A stretch of DNA of 64,000 bases from Bacillus sp. FJAT-27264 (GTDB lineage: Bacteria; Bacillota; Bacilli; Paenibacillales; Paenibacillaceae): positions 1 through 64,000 of the forward strand of contig NZ_MAQW01000001.1 of NCBI RefSeq assembly GCF_001682855.1. The letters are read 5' to 3'. This document shows, one piece after another, positions 54,079 to 62,410 of this stretch. The notes under the pieces are model-generated. The model was not told the origin of the DNA. It ran no database searches and worked only from the letters and a program-made list of their open reading frames with translations. The number at the start of each line of letters is the position of its first letter. Position 1 is the stretch's first letter. A program made the position numbers and the translations under genes.

Positions 54079-54737
54079 GATTCACCCTTCTTTCGCTCCC
54101 CTTCGTACTGCGTCAACCCACGGCTGCGCAAGAGGCACGCGGGACAAGTCCCGCAACCACTCCCAATGATCCCGTTGTAACAGGTCAGCGTGCGCTCACG
54201 AATATAATCAAAGTGGCCCAATTCGTCGGCCATTTTCCAGGTTTCTTTTTTATCCAACCACATCAGTGGCGTATGAATCACAAATTCGTAGTCCATCGAC
54301 AGATTCAGCGTCACATTCAGCGATTTCACGAACACATCACGGCAGTCCGGATATCCGCTAAAATCAGTCTGACAGACCCCTGTTACAATATGGTGGTAGC
54401 CAAGCTGCTTGGCAAGAATTGCCGCAAACGACAGGAACAACAGATTACGTCCATCCACAAAAGTACTTGGGAGCTCATTCTCTGCTCCTTCTTCAATAGC
54501 GATATCTTCCCGTGTCAATGCGTTGGGTGCCAGCTGATTTAGCAGTCCCAAATCGAGAATATGCTGCTTCACCTTAAAATCGGCGGCAATCTGCTGTGCT
54601 ACTTCAATCTCAGCGGCATGCCGCTGGTTATAGTTGAACGTGACCACTTGGACCTCATCATAGTGTTGAAGCGCCCAGATCAGACAGGTCGTGCTGTCCT
54701 GGCCGCCGCTGAAGACGACCAATGCTTTTTTATTCAT
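54072..54737 (-). CDS. queC: 7-cyano-7-deazaguanine (preQ0) synthase
   Basis: 221 residues with the PP-loop [10 protein letters not shown] and the zinc Cys cluster SGCGTCPAC preceded by LTCYNG. It converts CDG to preQ0 with ammonia and ATP. ATG 54737 follows AAAGGAG; the TTG at 54743 is rejected. Confidence 0.94.
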   Translation of the reverse strand: MNKKALVVFSGGQDSTTCLIWALQHYDEVQVVTFNYNQRHAAEIEVAQQIAADFKVKQHILDLGLLNQLAPNALTREDIAIEEGAENELPSTFVDGRNLLFLSFAAILAKQLGYHHIVTGVCQTDFSGYPDCRDVFVKSLNVTLNLSMDYEFVIHTPLMWLDKKETWKMADELGHFDYIRERTLTCYNGIIGSGCGTCPACLLRSRGLTQYEGERKKGESC

Positions 54738-54766
54738 TTTCAAAACTCCTTTTTTACAAAATAGGG

Positions 54767-55267
54767 TTAGCGGTTATCCACTTTTTCCGGGTAGAGATCA
54801 TGATTCATCAGACGGTGCTCCGCCATTGCTTCATACTTCGTTCCCGGACGTCCCCAGTTGCAATAAGGGTCAATCGAAATGCCGCCCCGCGGAGTGAACT
54901 TCCCCCATACTTCAATATAACGCGGGTCCATCAGACTGATGAGATCGTTCATAATAATATTGACGCAGTCCTCATGGAAATCCCCATGATTGCGGAAACT
55001 GAACAAATACAGCTTCAGCGATTTAGATTCCACCATTCTTTGTTCCGGGATGTACGAGATGTACAGTGTTGCAAAATCCGGCTGTCCCGTAACGGGGCAC
55101 AGACTAGTGAATTCCGGGCAATTGAACTTGACGAAATAATCGCGTCCCGGATGCTTGTTATCGAACGATTCCAGCACCTCTGGCGCATAGCCAAAATGGT
55201 ATTGTGTTCCCTGATTGCCCAGCAGTGTAACTTCCATCATTTCATCTTTCAATCTTCCTTCGGACAT
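54767..55267 (-). CDS. queF: NADPH-dependent 7-cyano-7-deazaguanine reductase
   Basis: 166-residue type I enzyme. The catalytic Cys lies in [15 protein letters not shown] and the NADPH-binding signature is [13 protein letters not shown] with NHGDFHED. It reduces the nitrile of preQ0 to preQ1. First gene of the operon, under the preQ1 riboswitch. Confidence 0.94.
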   Translation of the reverse strand: MSEGRLKDEMMEVTLLGNQGTQYHFGYAPEVLESFDNKHPGRDYFVKFNCPEFTSLCPVTGQPDFATLYISYIPEQRMVESKSLKLYLFSFRNHGDFHEDCVNIIMNDLISLMDPRYIEVWGKFTPRGGISIDPYCNWGRPGTKYEAMAEHRLMNHDLYPEKVDNR

Positions 55268-55433
55268 GACAAAAAATCCCTCTCTTTTCCTTCGGCCTGC
55301 GCCGGAATTGGAAAGAAGAACGAGATTTCGAAAACTTGGCTCTACTAAGAATAAACGAGTTCTGACCTAAGGGCAGAGTTATCCCGTTTATACGCGGAAC
55401 ATCATTCGCTATGGCATCTGACGTCCCTTAAGG

Positions 55434-55470
55434 GTCTTAGTTTTTTATAGAGGGAGTTTGCGAACCTCTC
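55434..55470 (-). promoter_or_regulatory. preQ1 riboswitch (class I)
   Basis: The minus strand reads AGAGGTTCGCAAACTCCCTCT, then an A-rich tail with AAAAAACTA: the P1 stem, loop and A-rich pseudoknot strand of preQ1-I. It lies about 165 bases upstream of queF, in the right place to repress the operon when preQ1 is sufficient. Confidence 0.88.
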
Positions 55471-55520
55471 CTACGCACAATGACGCAGACTTCTTCTTTA
55501 ACAGATATCGTGCGTCTTGA

Positions 55521-55549
55521 ACTATACCATGGGGTATGCGGGATGACAA
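55521..55549 (-). promoter_or_regulatory. Predicted promoter of the que operon
   Basis: TTGTCA, 17 bases and TATAGT on the minus strand, about 50 bases before the riboswitch. Confidence 0.7.
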
Positions 55550-55685
55550 GTGTAAAAATAATGATTAATAATATTAATTATAAATATGATAAATTTATTT
55601 TCCAACGTAAAAATGACGGATTCATTTTTGGCGAACAGGGTAACTTATAGCCTATAGATAATCTTCTAAAGGATGGGATCAGATC

Positions 55686-56021
55686 ATGGAACAGCAGGTA
55701 CAGCAGCTCTCGGATTGGCTGAATACACAGGTGAACAAGACGATTCTCATTGAGAAGCAGGAGCTTTCGGATACAGACACCATCCATTTCAAGCTGGAAG
55801 GCGTCGATTACCGTGATGCAGAGGATGTTATTGACGATTATCTGGATAGTGCGCTAATTCTTAGAGGTTCGGGAAGCACGCTGAACAGAGATGGCGAATT
55901 GGTGCGCTTGCCTCAGGCAAACTACGAAATTGCAGTCAGCGGACTGCGGCTGAATCGTTCGGATCCAGAAGCCGCAGTGGTGAAGACAGACCGTGCCCAC
56001 TATACCTTGTCGAAAGAATGA
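55686..56021 (+). CDS. Hypothetical protein
   Basis: 111 residues, acidic N-terminal half with a possible coiled region, then beta-like segments (NYEIAVSGLRLNRSD). A weak ribosome site (GGGATCAG) precedes ATG. I recognise no family. Isolated between the que and murB units. Confidence 0.6.
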   Translation: MEQQVQQLSDWLNTQVNKTILIEKQELSDTDTIHFKLEGVDYRDAEDVIDDYLDSALILRGSGSTLNRDGELVRLPQANYEIAVSGLRLNRSDPEAAVVKTDRAHYTLSKE

Positions 56022-56089
56022 CCCTCGAACTGTGTAATAACACATCTAATTTGTAACAAAATAACAGTTCCTGCCTCGATAGGATGACA

Positions 56090-56119
56090 AAGAAGCTGCG
56101 GATAAACGCCCGCAGCCTC
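56090..56119 (-). terminator. Terminator of murB
   Basis: GCTGCGG pairs with CCGCAGC, extended on the minus strand by AGAG/CTTCTTTG. Confidence 0.65.
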
Positions 56120-56137
56120 TTGCTATCCTATATCTCA

Positions 56138-57049
56138 CTATTCTTCGCCGATGATCTCCACTTCGGTTTCCAGCTCTACGCCAAATTTATCCCTCACGGT
56201 TTCTCTAACATGTTGAATCAGACCAATATAGTCGCTAGCCGTGGCATGATCTGCATTTACGATAAATCCAGCGTGCTTGCGGGACACCTCAGCACCGCCG
56301 ATGCGGGTTCCCTGAAGTCCGCTTTCCTGGATCAACTGCCCGGCAAACCGTCCTGGAGGACGCTTGAAAACACTGCCACAAGACGGGTATTCCAGTGGCT
56401 GCTTCGATTCCCGGAGGAACGTCAATTCATCCATAACCGACTTGATAGCTGCAGCTTCCCCTGGCTTAAGGGCAAACCGTGCCTCCAGAACAAAATATTC
56501 ACCGCTGGAGAAGATACTTTTACGGTATCCCCATTGCATTTGGTCACCCTGAAGGGTTATCAGCTCACCGGCCTTGTTCAAGACGACAGCGCTGTGAAGT
56601 ACATCCTTGACCTCACCACCATAGGCTCCTGCGTTCATATATAGTGCGCCTCCTACAGTACCAGGGATACCGCAAGCAAATTCCAGCCCTGCTAATTCCT
56701 GCTCCAACGCATAGCGCGACACATCAATGATTTTCGCGCCGCATTCTGCATATAGCAGACCGTCTCGCACTTCCATGCCTGTAAGGTCCGAGGTTTGTAG
56801 CACGATGCCGCGTACCCCTCCGTCACGGATAATGACATTGGAACCATTTCCAAGTACCGTTAGCGGAATACGCTGCTCATTTGCATATGTAACAATTTTT
56901 TGAATTTCTTCATAAGTAGCAGGAGCTGCCAGTATATCTGCCCGTCCCCCCATTTTGGTAAATACCCGGTCCTTTAATTCTTCATGACTTTTAACGACGC
57001 CTGCTGTGAGCATAGTTTGCAGATCGTCCTGAACTTTGCTGATATTCAT
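56138..57049 (-). CDS. murB: UDP-N-acetylenolpyruvoylglucosamine reductase
   Basis: 303 residues, FAD-binding type 4 domain (LTVLGNGSNVIIRDGGVRG; IPGTVGGALYMNAGAYGGEV) and the MurB C-domain (YPSCGSVFKRP with the catalytic Ser; terminal VEIIGEE with Glu). It reduces UDP-GlcNAc-enolpyruvate to UDP-MurNAc. ATG 57049 follows AAAGGGG; the longer frame is rejected. Monocistronic. Confidence 0.93.
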   Translation of the reverse strand: MNISKVQDDLQTMLTAGVVKSHEELKDRVFTKMGGRADILAAPATYEEIQKIVTYANEQRIPLTVLGNGSNVIIRDGGVRGIVLQTSDLTGMEVRDGLLYAECGAKIIDVSRYALEQELAGLEFACGIPGTVGGALYMNAGAYGGEVKDVLHSAVVLNKAGELITLQGDQMQWGYRKSIFSSGEYFVLEARFALKPGEAAAIKSVMDELTFLRESKQPLEYPSCGSVFKRPPGRFAGQLIQESGLQGTRIGGAEVSRKHAGFIVNADHATASDYIGLIQHVRETVRDKFGVELETEVEIIGEE

Positions 57050-57169
57050 ATTGCATACCCCTTTGATGGAATAGAAATAAACCCGCTTGACGGGACACAA
57101 ACTTGTAACTATAATGATTACAGGTAAAACATTAAAAATTTATTTTCATTATGGAAAGGAAGTTAACTC

Positions 57170-57688
57170 ATGTCAACTTTAGTTATCGTCGCTCACCCCA
57201 ACCTTGAACAATCCAAGATCAATAAATATTGGCAGGAATACCTCAAGGCCAATACTGATGTTACTGTACACAATCTTTATGAGACTTACCCTTCTGAGGT
57301 TATCGATGTAGAGCGTGAGCAGAAGCTGGTAGAACAGCATGACCGCATCGTGCTTCAATATCCCTTCTATTGGTACAGCACACCGCCACTTTTGAAAAAA
57401 TGGTTCGATTCCGTGCTTACCTACGGCTGGGCTTATGGCGAGAACGGCAACAAGCTGCATGGCAAGGAATTGCAGATTGCTTTGTCCACCGGCGGTCCTA
57501 AGGAAGCTTATACACCCACCGGGTATAACAAATTCAGTCTTGAAGAGCTGCTTAGACCTATTGAAGCTACTTCCAATCTCATTGGCACAAAACTGCAGCC
57601 TTACTTCATTCTGAACGGCGCAATGACCATCACGGATGAGGAAATTCAAGCTTCTGCAATACAATATGCCAAACTAATCACTACCTAA
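57170..57688 (+). CDS. NAD(P)H quinone oxidoreductase, flavodoxin-like (KefF/YwrO type)
   Basis: 172 residues with the flavodoxin fold opening LVIVAHPNLEQSKINK and the FMN-binding QYPFYWYSTPPLLKKWFDSVLTYGWAYG. It reduces quinones or modulates K+ efflux in KefF relatives. AAAGGA precedes ATG and a perfect terminator follows. Confidence 0.87.
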   Translation: MSTLVIVAHPNLEQSKINKYWQEYLKANTDVTVHNLYETYPSEVIDVEREQKLVEQHDRIVLQYPFYWYSTPPLLKKWFDSVLTYGWAYGENGNKLHGKELQIALSTGGPKEAYTPTGYNKFSLEELLRPIEATSNLIGTKLQPYFILNGAMTITDEEIQASAIQYAKLITT

Positions 57689-57727
57689 AGCCAAGGGTAG
57701 ATGATCAGGCAACCACAACTTTAACAA

Positions 57728-57770
57728 CGAACAGGCTCCCTTGTCAATGACGGGAGCCTGTTCTTCTATA
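57728..57770. terminator. Bidirectional terminator
   Basis: GAACAGGCTCCC pairs perfectly with GGGAGCCTGTTC; T-rich on both sides. Confidence 0.85.
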
Positions 57771-57830
57771 CATATATTTATATTATGGATAAATTTATGT
57801 CGATATAACCGATTTTCCCCACGGGACTTG

Positions 57831-58637
57831 CTACAATCCAACAGCTTTGTAAGCCGCAAGCTCATATGGGAGACACAGCGGCACACCTGTGCGCGGATCA
57901 GGCATGATATCGGCCTCGATTCCGAACACTTCACGCAGAACCGGTGTGGTCATTACGTCAGCTGGCGCTCCTTCGCTAATGACTGTGCCGGACTTAATCG
58001 CCACCATATGCTGTGCGTACCGGGAAGCATGATTCAAGTCATGGACTACCATGATGATGGTACGACCCTTCTCTTCATTCAGCTTTTGCAGCAATTGCAG
58101 AACTTCCAGTTGATGTGCCATATCAAGGAACGTTGTAGGTTCATCCAAGAACAGAATATCCGTCTCTTGCGCCAATGCCATAGCAATCCAAGCACGCTGA
58201 CGTTGGCCCCCGGAGAGACGATCAATCGGGCGGTCATGGAAGTCCGACATCCCGGTCTCAGCGATCGCATTAGAGATAATTTGGCGGTCTTCCGGTGTTA
58301 ATGTACCGAAGCCCTTCTGATGCGGATAACGACCATAGCTGACCAATTCCGCTACAGTAAGTCCGTCTGGTGCTGTTGGGTTCTGTGGTAAAATTGCTAA
58401 CTGGCGAGCCACTTCTTTGGTCGAGAGGTTATGAATGGATTTGCCATCCAGCATTACACTGCCGCTCTTCGGCTTCATGATCCGGGCCATCGTCTTCAGA
58501 ATCGTGGACTTCCCGGAGCCGTTAGCCCCGACAAGCGCCGTTATTTTCCCTGTTGGAAGCGTTAGGTTCAATCCCTTGACGATAGTGGCTTCCGAGTACC
58601 CAATGCTTAGCTGTTCTGTATTCAAACGTTCTGACAT
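57831..58637 (-). CDS. Ferric-siderophore ABC transporter ATP-binding protein (FhuC/FepC-like)
   Basis: 268 residues: Walker A GANGSGKST, signature LSGGQRQRAWIAMA, Walker B ILFLDEPTTFLD, and the FhuC-type C-terminus. ATG 58637 has GGGAG eight bases upstream. Third gene of an iron-regulated operon with two FecCD permeases. Confidence 0.92.
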   Translation of the reverse strand: MSERLNTEQLSIGYSEATIVKGLNLTLPTGKITALVGANGSGKSTILKTMARIMKPKSGSVMLDGKSIHNLSTKEVARQLAILPQNPTAPDGLTVAELVSYGRYPHQKGFGTLTPEDRQIISNAIAETGMSDFHDRPIDRLSGGQRQRAWIAMALAQETDILFLDEPTTFLDMAHQLEVLQLLQKLNEEKGRTIIMVVHDLNHASRYAQHMVAIKSGTVISEGAPADVMTTPVLREVFGIEADIMPDPRTGVPLCLPYELAAYKAVGL

Positions 58638-58697
58638 GATCTTCACTCCCTGTAGTTTTTCCGGGTATGCCCGTTAATATTGGATTTGCAGAATAGA

Positions 58698-59729
58698 TTA
58701 AGCTCTTGACTTGGCGAGCAAATATAAAAAATAGGGTGCGCCGATTACAGCCACTACGACGCCTGCCGGCACTTCCGCCGGCTGCATGATCCAGCGGCCG
58801 ATGGTATCGGCGGCCAGTAACAAGAGTCCGCCTGTAAGGGCAGCGGCCGGCAGCAGAACTTGATGCCGCGGTCCCACCAGCCTGCGGGCCAGATGAGGTG
58901 CGATCAGACCTACGAAGCCGATGCCACCGCTGACCGCCACACAGGAGCCTGCAAGGGCAACGGCAGCCGCCAGCAGCAATAGACGTTCACGCTCCACCGG
59001 AGCGCCGAGCCCGGTGGACATCTGGTCGCCCAGATTCAATACATTCAGCACTCGGGCCTTATAGAACGAGAACGGCAGCAGAACGACAATCCACGGCAGC
59101 AGCGCCAGCACAAAGCGCCAATCGCCACCCCAGATCTTCCCCGCCATCCAGGTGGCCACAAACTGATAATTCTTGGGATCAAGTCTCAGCGCCAACACAA
59201 TCTGGTAGGCGTTGATGCCTGCGGTAACCGCGATCCCGATCAGTACAAGTCTTGCCGGGGACAGTCCTTCCCGGCGAAAAGCCAGGATGTAGATTAGCGC
59301 AGCTGTAAGACCGGCGCCCAGCAAGGCCAGCAGCGGAAGCACGTAAATTGGTGCCGCCGTTGTAGCTGGAAAGAAAGAAATGAACAAGATGACCGCAAAA
59401 CCAGCCCCTGCGGTGATCCCTAAGGTAGAAGGTTCAGCTAATGCATTTCGCGACAAGCTTTGCAGTATACAGCCGGAGACTGCAAAGCCCGCCCCGACTA
59501 GCAGCGAAATCACGATGCGAGGCAACCGGAAATCAAACAGGATCAGCTTCTGCTGATGATTTCCTTGTCCGCCGATCGTATGCAGCACCTCCAGCGGTGA
59601 GAGACGCATAAAGCCTGTATTCATGCTGATGACGAACACAGCAGCGATAAGAAATCCTAGCAGTGACAGAACCGTGATGTTCCTTGTTCGTCTCTGCTTC
59701 TCATAAGAACTGAGGATGGGCTTGCTCAT
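58698..59729 (-). CDS. FecCD-type iron-siderophore permease, second subunit
   Basis: 343 residues, about nine to ten membrane segments, with the RLPRIVISLLVGAGFAVSGC and GGIGFVGLIAPHLARRLVG signatures of FecCD permeases. The start overlaps its partner's stop by four bases. Confidence 0.92.
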   Translation of the reverse strand: MSKPILSSYEKQRRTRNITVLSLLGFLIAAVFVISMNTGFMRLSPLEVLHTIGGQGNHQQKLILFDFRLPRIVISLLVGAGFAVSGCILQSLSRNALAEPSTLGITAGAGFAVILFISFFPATTAAPIYVLPLLALLGAGLTAALIYILAFRREGLSPARLVLIGIAVTAGINAYQIVLALRLDPKNYQFVATWMAGKIWGGDWRFVLALLPWIVVLLPFSFYKARVLNVLNLGDQMSTGLGAPVERERLLLLAAAVALAGSCVAVSGGIGFVGLIAPHLARRLVGPRHQVLLPAAALTGGLLLLAADTIGRWIMQPAEVPAGVVVAVIGAPYFLYLLAKSRA

Positions 59730-60793
59730 GACAGCGCCCCCTTCCGTCTGCTCGCCAGGTAAATAAAGAATGGTACGCCGAGGAGCGAGATTAAAGCGCC
59801 GATCGGCGTCTCGTAGGGTGCATTCAGGAGTCTTGCTCCAATATCCGCAAAGATTAGCAGCAGACTACCAAGTACAGCTGAACAAGGAATCACCCAGCGG
59901 TAATCAATACCTACCAGATAACGAGTAATATGAGGAATCAGTAAACCGACAAAAGCAATTGGACCTACAGCCGAAACCGCCGTTCCGGCAAGCACCACAA
60001 CTGTGAGCATGCCTCCGGCCTGTACCAGCCTTGTATTTTGACCGAGTCCAGCTGCCACCTCGCTGCCGAGGCTGAGCAGTGTAATGGAACGAGACATCAT
60101 CATTGCCACGATAAGGGCAACGAGGATTGGCGGTGCCATGATTTTAAGCTGACCCCATGTCGTTCCGGCGACCCCTCCGGCCAGCCAGAACGTTAAGTCC
60201 TGAGACAGGTGGAACAGGATCGCTACTCCCTGGCTGACAGCGAGCAAGAGCGCACTTACTGCAGCTCCGGCAAGTGTAAGCCGAATAGGTGTTAATCCAT
60301 TGCGGGAGAAAGAGCCAATCCCGAAAACTAGCAATGACGCTAACGCTGCGCCGATAAAACAAAACAGCATAATCAAAGTGAACGGCATCGAAGGTGTAAA
60401 AGCAAAGGCTAAGGCCAGCGCAGCTGTCGCTCCGGCATTCAGACCAAGCAGGCCTGAATCCGCTAGCGGGTTGCGGGTCATCCCTTGCATCATCGCTCCA
60501 GCTACGGCGAAGCAGGCTCCAACCAGCGCTCCGGCGAGGGAACGCGGGATGCGCAGCTCCCATATCACCTGATGCTGCCGTATGTCAGGATTAAAATGAA
60601 ATACAGCTTCCCAGACTGTGGATAGTCTGATATCCGCTGCGCCTACTGAAATCGAGAGCGCGAGTCCGAACAGGATACCTCCCAAACCAATGATCAGAAT
60701 GAGGATCGCCGCTGTCGGTCGCGAAGTAATCGGAAGATCAGGTGTCCTTATCTTGGTACTATCTATGGAATCTGAATCCTGGGATGAAACCAT
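59726..60793 (-). CDS. FecCD-type iron-siderophore permease, first subunit
   Basis: 355 residues, about nine to ten membrane segments: LRIPRSLAGALVGACFAVAGAMMQ and GPIAFVGLLIPHITRYLVG. A Fur-controlled promoter lies immediately upstream. Forms the channel with the second permease. Confidence 0.92.
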   Translation of the reverse strand: MVSSQDSDSIDSTKIRTPDLPITSRPTAAILILIIGLGGILFGLALSISVGAADIRLSTVWEAVFHFNPDIRQHQVIWELRIPRSLAGALVGACFAVAGAMMQGMTRNPLADSGLLGLNAGATAALALAFAFTPSMPFTLIMLFCFIGAALASLLVFGIGSFSRNGLTPIRLTLAGAAVSALLLAVSQGVAILFHLSQDLTFWLAGGVAGTTWGQLKIMAPPILVALIVAMMMSRSITLLSLGSEVAAGLGQNTRLVQAGGMLTVVVLAGTAVSAVGPIAFVGLLIPHITRYLVGIDYRWVIPCSAVLGSLLLIFADIGARLLNAPYETPIGALISLLGVPFFIYLASRRKGALS

Positions 60794-60823
60794 TCAATAA
60801 CTTGTCTCCTTATTGAGTAATAA

Positions 60824-60866
60824 CAAGAATCATTCTCATTATCGCAAATATATGAAGTATGTACAA
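60824..60866 (-). promoter_or_regulatory. Fur box and promoter of the siderophore permease operon
   Basis: On the minus strand TTGTAC (60861-60866), 17 bases and GATAAT (60838-60843), with GATAATGAGAATGATTCTTG (60824-60843) overlapping the -10, a good match to the Fur 19-mer. Confidence 0.75.
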
Positions 60867-60920
60867 TATCCCGATAACGACATCTACAAAAATTACAGTG
60901 GATCATATGAAAAAAGCTTA

Positions 60921-61934
60921 TTATTTAACGAGAAACTTCAATATATCGTCAATGGTTTTGGAATCTGCAGTAGCTCCGCTATACAACCAGGTGCTGTTGG
61001 AACTCAGCTCATAGACATGTCCTGCTTTGACTGCAGGGATACTCTTCCAGGTCGCGCTGTTCAAAATTTCCGAGTTGTCCGATTTGTCACTGTTCACCAG
61101 GAAGATATGATCCGCTTTCAGTTCAGAGAGCTTCTCCAGAGAGATTGGATTCCACGTCGCTCTCTGATCCGCCGGAATCTCTGTCACCAGGTTTGGTGAA
61201 GCAAATCCTAGATCCTTATACAATACTTCCCCGCTGGCACGTGTCTCATCTACCAGGTAGAAATTCTTTTGCACCAGCCACAGAGCAGCAGCAGACTGTC
61301 CGCCCGCAACACTGGCAAGCTTCTCTTTAGCTTCTGCGGCTTTCTGATCATAAGCTTTGATAGCTTGCACGGCTTCTGCACCCTTGCCGAGCAAATCACC
61401 AATAGTCGTCAAGGCTTTGCGCCAGTCTTTGTTCACAGCATCACCAAGCACATACGTAGGTGCGATTTTGTTATATTGATCATACAGGCCGTTCTGGACG
61501 GCAGATTCGGAATCTACGATGATAAGATCCGGCGCGAAGCTAGTCACCGCTTCAAGCGGAAGATCATAGCTTATCGTCGGAACATCTTTTAATTCTGGAG
61601 ACAGATACTCTTGTATTCCGTTTGGAACCGACCACTGCGCTACAGGTGTAACCCCCAGTGTAACCAAGTGATCTTCAAGATAGGAAGCAAGTACCCGTTG
61701 CGGGTTAGCAGGGATGATGACCTGATGCCCCATGGCATCTGTTACTGTCTTCGCCTCCCCTTGACTTGGGGCTGCAGTAGTTTCAACAGAAGGAGCAGTC
61801 GTTGATCCAGCAGCGCTATTAGCCGTGTTCCCGGCAGTATTGTTACCACAAGCAGACAAGATCACCATAAGTGCCGCTAAACCCGCAATGGCTAGCTTTG
61901 TACTGCCTGATTTATTTCTTTTTAATGTAAACAT
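60921..61934 (-). CDS. Iron-siderophore substrate-binding lipoprotein
   Basis: 337 residues with lipobox LSACG (Cys about 29), a Thr/Ala/Ser-rich linker, and the periplasmic-binding-type domain (VTDAMGHQVIIPANPQRVLA; SFAPDLIIVDSE). Ligand-binding Arg, Trp and Tyr residues typical of siderophore binders are scattered. It feeds the permeases at 58.7-60.8 kb. AAGGGGG lies upstream. The leader preceding it is about 315 bases and contains a dispersed repeat. Confidence 0.9.
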   Translation of the reverse strand: MFTLKRNKSGSTKLAIAGLAALMVILSACGNNTAGNTANSAAGSTTAPSVETTAAPSQGEAKTVTDAMGHQVIIPANPQRVLASYLEDHLVTLGVTPVAQWSVPNGIQEYLSPELKDVPTISYDLPLEAVTSFAPDLIIVDSESAVQNGLYDQYNKIAPTYVLGDAVNKDWRKALTTIGDLLGKGAEAVQAIKAYDQKAAEAKEKLASVAGGQSAAALWLVQKNFYLVDETRASGEVLYKDLGFASPNLVTEIPADQRATWNPISLEKLSELKADHIFLVNSDKSDNSEILNSATWKSIPAVKAGHVYELSSNSTWLYSGATADSKTIDDILKFLVK

Positions 61935-62086
61935 TCAAGATCCCCCTTGTATCTACTTCCATTCCTATTCTATATAAGACGAACTTAAGTTTTGAACGTA
62001 CGGCTCGGTCGTCACTACGGTGGAATATTTGGACTTCCGGCCGCTGTTGTCTCCAGATTTCTTTCCATTGTACCGCTGTTTGCGGT

Positions 62087-62226
62087 TGAAATCCGGACAG
62101 CTTATGCTTCCGATGCGAGCTTTCCTTCGGAAAGCTTTTAGGCGGTCGCTGTCGCTCCTACAGTTCCAAACCTCCCCCTTCGTTCCTCCTCGCTTTTTGT
62201 TACTTTCTTTTGTTCGGCTTATATAG
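62087..62226 (+). repeat. Dispersed repeat, copy 2 (inside the siderophore-binding leader)
   Basis: Second copy of the repeat at 38280, with the same hairpin (AGCTTTCC-N3-GGAAAGCT), the CCTACAGTT block and the TTCTTTTGTTCGGCTTATAT end. It lies between the Fur-controlled promoter (62256) and the binding-protein gene (61934), so on the minus strand it is transcribed. Confidence 0.75.
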
Positions 62227-62255
62227 ATCATTACCTCTTATCTTAACACTTTTAA

Positions 62256-62284
62256 ATGATATTGATTCTCATTATCTATGTCAA
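62256..62284 (-). promoter_or_regulatory. Fur-box promoter of the siderophore-binding protein
   Basis: On the minus strand a perfect TTGACA (62279-62284), 17 bases and TATCAT (62256-62261). The spacer contains GATAATGAGAATCAATATC, a strong Fur-like site. Confidence 0.78.
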
Positions 62285-62360
62285 CATAAATATTAAAAAT
62301 TCTACAGGGTTCGCGTCTGTTTGACACAAGCAAGCAAAACGAAACAAACAAAACGAAACA

Positions 62361-62388
62361 AAAAAAGAAGCCGCATCGCGACTTCCCT
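62361..62388 (-). terminator. Terminator of the KimA-like gene
   Basis: GAAGTCGC pairs with GCGGCTTC on the minus strand, then T7. Confidence 0.8.
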
Positions 62389-62410
62389 TAAGTGTGCAGT
62401 TAATCCCAAG

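Noticed and set aside
54722..55348. 208-codon plus-strand frame opposite queF
   Set aside because: queF on the minus strand has all catalytic motifs; the plus frame has none.
61965..62231. 88-codon minus-strand frame within the siderophore leader
   Set aside because: It lies over the dispersed repeat and is Arg/Lys/Ser-rich without a family; the other copy at 38 kb is not open in the same way.
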